A stretch of DNA of 64,000 nt from Akkermansiaceae bacterium (GTDB lineage Bacteria; Verrucomicrobiota; Verrucomicrobiia; Verrucomicrobiales; Akkermansiaceae): contig JABDRB010000009.1 in assembly GCA_013041925.1 (NCBI GenBank), positions 62,001 to 126,000 of the forward strand. Direction: 5' to 3'. Below are positions 60,310-64,000 of the stretch, one piece after another. The notes under the pieces are model-generated. The model searched no databases and was not told where the DNA came from. It saw nothing but the letters and a program-made list of their open reading frames with translations. Made by a program: the position numbers and the translations under genes. Each line of letters starts with the position of its first letter. Position 1 is the stretch's first letter.

Positions 60310-62850
60310 ATGAGGAACGAACTCCATACCTATATTGAACCTGACGTTGAGGCCAGGATTACTGCGCTTGTCCTTGGCGAGGCGAGTGAGTTCGAGGTGG
60401 ATGAGCTTGAGCGGATGATTGAGGGGAAACCCGAACTTACATTGTTTCGCCGCCGCATGGAATCGATTCATGGTTTATTGGGGTCGGCAGTGAAGCTGGA
60501 TCCTGATGAGGCATGGCAGTTGAGTGGTAAGCGTCGCGCCGAGCTGCGTCATGCATGGGCGCATCAAAGTGGGTCAGTTTCTCAATCTCGGCGGATTCGG
60601 TTAGTGCGAGGGTCATGGAAGGCGGCCATTGCTATTGCGGCCTGTCTTGTTGTGTGTGTGGTTATTTTTTCCATGACCCTGCCGATGCTTAAGAAGGGAG
60701 TCAGCGATGAGAGGGCTTTTGAGATTGTGAGTTATCAGGCGGGTAAGGCGAAGGAATCATTCGATGAGGGGCTTGACTTATCATTTGTAGAAACACCAGG
60801 GTCTAGTGTTTCTCCTGAAAAAGATTCTCAAAATGCAAATTGGTTTAGATCCAAGGGGAAAAGAAAGGGGGCATCGAACCTGCCTGCTGAGATCAATGTT
60901 GATCAATCGATTCAAAAGCGCGAAATGACGCGATCAGTCGTGCGTAAGCCCTCGTTGCCGAGTATGAGTATGGCCAAGGTGATTGCATCCGCTACGAATT
61001 CACTGGGATCCATTCCGATGCCGGAACTCGAAGGGCCGAGCAGCTCTGTGGATTTTGGTAATGATGATGATTTTGGTGATGATTTTGGTAGGGATTCCAA
61101 GAAGATGGATGCTCCAGTCGGTGGTTACACGGGGGGAAAGGATCAGCTTGCCAAGCGTGACGTCCTTTATTTCAAGGAGAGTGGGGGAGTTGCACAAGAT
61201 GGTGACGAGCTAAATCGTGGAGAAAAACGGGCAAATGAACGCTGGGGTACACTTAAAAATCCTGTCGTTGATGTTAATGAAAGCCTGCAAATGGGGCTTG
61301 ATGATTTTTCTGAGGACAACCTCATGGCTGGAGAACCTACCGATAAAATCGGCTATACATACAGCGGGAAACAATCGGCACCCAAACCCGCACCCCGTAT
61401 TCTGGACAAGCTAGTTTCTGGGGAAAATCTAAAACTTGATGAGGAGGTGCAGGAGGAAGAATTGAAGAAGGCCAATGAGGGAAAGGAAAAGAAACGCGCA
61501 ACGTCTTTCCCTCTCACCCCTGCCACCCCCACGGCTCTTCCGGACGAGGTCATCACCTCCGCAAAGCCCTTCTCCACGTTCTCTCTGAATGTTGCCGATG
61601 TCTCCTTCAAACTTGCCAAGGTGGCCTTGTTGGAAAAAGGCCAGTGGCCAGACGCCGCCAAGGTGCGCACTGAGGAGTTTGTCAATGCCTTCAATTACGG
61701 CGACTCCTCACCGCGCCGTGGCGAACCCGTCGCCTGTGCCGTCGAGCAATCGGCTCATCCTTTCCTGCAGCAGCGCAACCTGTTACGGGTCGGGATGAAA
61801 ACCGCCTCAGTGGGGCGCTCAACGCCGCTTCGACTCACGGTTTTGTTGGATAATTCGGGGTCGATGGAGCGTGAAGACCGCGAGGCCTCGGTGCTGGCTG
61901 CGATGCAGGTTCTCGCCTCTCAACTCGGGCCGCAGGATGTGATTACCCTCGTGGGTTTTGCCCGTCAGCCACGATTGCTGGCCGACCGCATCACCGGTGA
62001 CCAAGCTGGCCAGCTTGTGCGCATTGTTGCCAATACACCGAGTGAAGGTGGGACTAATCTTGAGGAAGCGCTGCGCCTTGCCCGCTCCTTGGCTGCAAGG
62101 CAGCACCAGGAAGGCGCGCAAGATCGGGTCGTTCTGATCACCGATGGCGTCGCCAACCTAGGAAATACGGTTCCCGAAGAACTCGCCCGCGAGATTGAAA
62201 CGATGCGTCAGCAGGGGATTGCCTTTGACGCCTGCGGTGTCGGTGCCGAGGGGCTCAATGATGACATCCTCGAAGCCCTCACGCGCAAGGGGGATGGTCG
62301 TTACTACTTTCTCAACCGTGCTGAGGATGCCGACAGCGGCTTTGCCAAGCAGTTGGCTGGGGCACTTAGTCCTGCGGCGAAAAACGTGAAGGTGCAGGTC
62401 GAGTTTAATGCCAAGCGGGTGACGAAATATCGTTTGTTAGGATTTGAGAAGCACCGACTGAAGAAAGAAGACTTCCGCAACGATCAAGTGGATGCCGCCG
62501 AGATGGCAGCCGAGGAAGCCGGCAATGCCGTTTACCAGATTCAAGTCAACCCAGACGGTGAAGGTGAACTCGGTCAGGTTTTTGTCCGTTTCCTCGATAC
62601 CCGCACGAACCGGATGGTCGAACGCAGCTGGCCACTTCCCTATGAACCCAAGGCCAAGGCGTTTGACCTGGCCGCACCGTCGATGCAGCTCGCTGGAACC
62701 GCCGCGATGCTGGGCGAAAAACTTCACGGCACCGATGCTGGCTCCGTCCAGTTCTCGATGATCTCAAACACGCTGGGCAAGCTCCGCGGGCACTACGCCG
62801 CCGACCCCCAAGTGCAGGATCTCATCCGGATGTGCGAGAAGGTGAAATAG
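60310..62850 (+). CDS. Membrane-anchored von Willebrand factor A protein (possible anti-sigma)
   Basis: An 846-residue protein. Residues 1-100 are cytoplasmic; a single membrane helix follows (about 103-127). The region 130-400 is low-complexity, Asp/Gly-rich (DFGNDDDFGDDFGRD), and is encoded by AT-richer DNA than the rest. The C-terminal half has a DUF3520/YfbK-type vWA domain with the MIDAS LDNSGSM near 514, ITDGVANLG and a beta-rich tail. It begins 53 nt after the sigma-factor stop. The cytoplasmic part lacks the ZAS zinc motif, so it would be a divergent anti-sigma factor, if at all. Confidence 0.85.
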   Translation: MRNELHTYIEPDVEARITALVLGEASEFEVDELERMIEGKPELTLFRRRMESIHGLLGSAVKLDPDEAWQLSGKRRAELRHAWAHQSGSVSQSRRIRLVRGSWKAAIAIAACLVVCVVIFSMTLPMLKKGVSDERAFEIVSYQAGKAKESFDEGLDLSFVETPGSSVSPEKDSQNANWFRSKGKRKGASNLPAEINVDQSIQKREMTRSVVRKPSLPSMSMAKVIASATNSLGSIPMPELEGPSSSVDFGNDDDFGDDFGRDSKKMDAPVGGYTGGKDQLAKRDVLYFKESGGVAQDGDELNRGEKRANERWGTLKNPVVDVNESLQMGLDDFSEDNLMAGEPTDKIGYTYSGKQSAPKPAPRILDKLVSGENLKLDEEVQEEELKKANEGKEKKRATSFPLTPATPTALPDEVITSAKPFSTFSLNVADVSFKLAKVALLEKGQWPDAAKVRTEEFVNAFNYGDSSPRRGEPVACAVEQSAHPFLQQRNLLRVGMKTASVGRSTPLRLTVLLDNSGSMEREDREASVLAAMQVLASQLGPQDVITLVGFARQPRLLADRITGDQAGQLVRIVANTPSEGGTNLEEALRLARSLAARQHQEGAQDRVVLITDGVANLGNTVPEELAREIETMRQQGIAFDACGVGAEGLNDDILEALTRKGDGRYYFLNRAEDADSGFAKQLAGALSPAAKNVKVQVEFNAKRVTKYRLLGFEKHRLKKEDFRNDQVDAAEMAAEEAGNAVYQIQVNPDGEGELGQVFVRFLDTRTNRMVERSWPLPYEPKAKAFDLAAPSMQLAGTAAMLGEKLHGTDAGSVQFSMISNTLGKLRGHYAADPQVQDLIRMCEKVK

Positions 62851-62864
62851 ACATTTACAAACGA

Positions 62865-62892
62865 TTTACACAACCCACGCCACCATTATGAT
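62865..62892 (+). promoter_or_regulatory. Candidate promoter for the exported protein at the window edge
   Basis: TTTACA (62865-62870), 16-nt spacer, TATGAT (62887-62892), then 10 nt to the ATG at 62903, giving a leader of about 4 nt. The -10 box overlaps the alternative ATG at 62888, which argues against that start. Confidence 0.5.
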
Positions 62893-62902
62893 AATTAAAG
62901 CT

Positions 62903-64000
62903 ATGAATCCGATTACCAACCTTTGGAGACGTCACAAAAAAGGGCTAAGTTGCCTGACGAGTGTCATGTTATTAACTGGGGCGACCACGGCACAAAATCT
63001 CCCAACTGCAGGAGTGCAGGCCACGGTTGACGAAAGCGGGGCGGGGTCGGTGACGCTAACTGCCAAGGGTGTCCTTCCTAAGCCTCCCTTGTTTTTTAAA
63101 GCCGGAGCAGAGGCGGCTGTGAATGTCACCCCTGATCAAATCACTCAGGAAGTGGCGCTGACATTATCCGTTTTACAGGGTCGACCTGAGTTGCTCACGC
63201 TTGGCCTTCATGGGGCTGGGGATATTGTGTCGGTTACTGGTGCTGGCCTAGCCGACTGGGCGGTACGCACATCGGCAGATGGGAAAAATCGATACCTCGA
63301 CATCAAGCCCGTGCTTGTCAAAGATCAACCGGGGCCACGTGAGTTGAAGCTTATGGTGCGCAGTCGATATAAAATTAAGTCCCTGCCAGCCACCCCCGAC
63401 CTACTTACGATCAATCCAGGAATGGCGGCAGGGCTGACCCTTAAGGTGGATATCAAGACGCAGGGGCTCGATCTCAAGGTGGCTCAAATATTTGGGATGT
63501 ATCCCCTCGAGCAGGGCGGGTCGTTCCACAGCTCGGGGTCGAATTCCCTGACGCTCCAGTTAAATCGTTCCGGTGCATCGCCAGCAGATGCCGAGCTTCG
63601 TGGCGTCCGCATCACGGGTCGCGTTGATGAAAAACTCGGCAGCACTCAATTCACCCTCACCGCCTGGGCGCATGTTACCTCCGACGACGGAGGCACTATT
63701 GATTTGCTCAGCGGTCGCGCCGCGATCAGTCGTCTTGATGAAAATGCTGATTACCAAATTAAACTCGCCCCTGGTCCAAAAGGAGGACGCGTCTATCAGC
63801 TTGCCTTTGATCGTGCAGGCAAGTTCCCAGTGCAATTAAACATTATTGCACGTATCGACGATGACGGTGCCGGCTGGAAAAATATCGATTTCGTGGCACC
63901 CCAAGGTGCGGTGGTTCCCGTCCAACTAACGGGTCTGGATGATGACGTTGAATTTAACAAAAACCTACCGCTTCGACCTCAACGCTCCGTGGGTGCATGG
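62903..64000 (+). CDS. Large exported beta-rich protein, 3' end beyond the window
   Basis: An open frame of 366 codons with no stop before the window edge. The N-terminus has a basic region and a hydrophobic core ending TTAQ (signal peptide, about residues 1-32). The remainder is beta-rich and repetitive in style, resembling bacterial Ig-like or adhesin-type domains, with many LTV / VQL / SLPAT strands and frequent Gly-Asp turns. No catalytic motif is visible. It follows the vWA gene by 52 nt and may be its functional partner. The total length is unknown. Confidence 0.75.
   Translation, partial: MNPITNLWRRHKKGLSCLTSVMLLTGATTAQNLPTAGVQATVDESGAGSVTLTAKGVLPKPPLFFKAGAEAAVNVTPDQITQEVALTLSVLQGRPELLTLGLHGAGDIVSVTGAGLADWAVRTSADGKNRYLDIKPVLVKDQPGPRELKLMVRSRYKIKSLPATPDLLTINPGMAAGLTLKVDIKTQGLDLKVAQIFGMYPLEQGGSFHSSGSNSLTLQLNRSGASPADAELRGVRITGRVDEKLGSTQFTLTAWAHVTSDDGGTIDLLSGRAAISRLDENADYQIKLAPGPKGGRVYQLAFDRAGKFPVQLNIIARIDDDGAGWKNIDFVAPQGAVVPVQLTGLDDDVEFNKNLPLRPQRSVGAW

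Noticed and set aside
1-64000. CRISPR arrays, rRNA, tRNA, insertion sequences and prophage genes
   Set aside because: No regularly spaced repeats, cloverleaf, transposase or integrase was found by reading, though short structured RNAs may be missed.

Overview
The window looks like chromosomal DNA from a Gram-negative member of the Verrucomicrobiota, probably a marine or sugar-degrading Verrucomicrobiales relative. This is inferred from gene content, not from an rRNA gene. Supporting features are a fused lpxC-fabZ next to lpxA, bamA and lnt (outer membrane and lipoproteins), a GTP-dependent PEP carboxykinase, an FGE-type sulfatase, several DUF1080 proteins, paired Gfo/Idh oxidoreductases with a sugar-type MFS carrier, and a GbsR/NusG-paralogue pair. 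I see no rRNA, tRNA, CRISPR, prophage, integrase or insertion sequence. Genes are dense on both strands. No gene-free stretch exceeds about 280 bases.

Layout. 1-9.2 kb: the 3' part of typA, a dihaem cytochrome c with a 9-bp tandem repeat, a Sel1-repeat protein, a CBS-pair protein, a parA-methyltransferase operon, a SWIM-SNF2 helicase and a small TPR-like protein. 9.2-16.2 kb: envelope genes, namely a bactofilin, an active HtrA-like protease with a degenerate partner, and two adjacent class A penicillin-binding proteins of which the second has lost its transpeptidase motifs. 16.3-19.1 kb: a sulfatase / membrane coiled-coil / esterase operon. 19.2-22.8 kb: small regulators and housekeeping genes (CPxCG protein, CvfB, YecH, and an ACT-ruvB-Fur operon). 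22.8-29.8 kb: a double DUF1080 protein, sdaA, then an MFS-Gfo/Idh-Gfo/Idh operon. 30-34.5 kb: gltA, tsaB, bamA. 34.7-39.7 kb: a three-gene ferric/phosphonate-type ABC importer and a KDPG aldolase. 39.7-44.8 kb: NusG paralogue and GbsR regulator, then secreted carbohydrate-active proteins. 44.9-52.8 kb: NnrS, pckG, an unknown gene, topB, an rRNA methyltransferase. 52.9-58.9 kb: a phosphohexomutase, lnt, and lpxC-fabZ-lpxA. 59-64 kb: a small membrane protein, then an ECF sigma factor, a membrane-anchored vWA protein and the start of a large secreted protein that runs off the window.

The strongest pattern beyond individual genes is promoter placement. At least eleven transcription units, on both strands, have a -35/-10 pair (spacer mostly 17 nt) whose -10 hexamer ends only 5-8 nt before the start codon, and few starts in the window have a Shine-Dalgarno sequence. 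This suggests widespread leaderless mRNAs. The same reading fixes the likely starts of the GbsR, glycoside hydrolase and LpxC-FabZ genes, and reveals a palindromic operator over the GbsR -35 box. Other items worth checking are the glycosyltransferase-only PBP paralogue, the HtrA pseudoprotease with a PDZ domain inside the protease fold, a G10 homopolymer between the two oxidoreductase genes, and the sigma/vWA/secreted-protein locus. All functions are read from motifs. Start choices are stated where they differ from the longest open frame.
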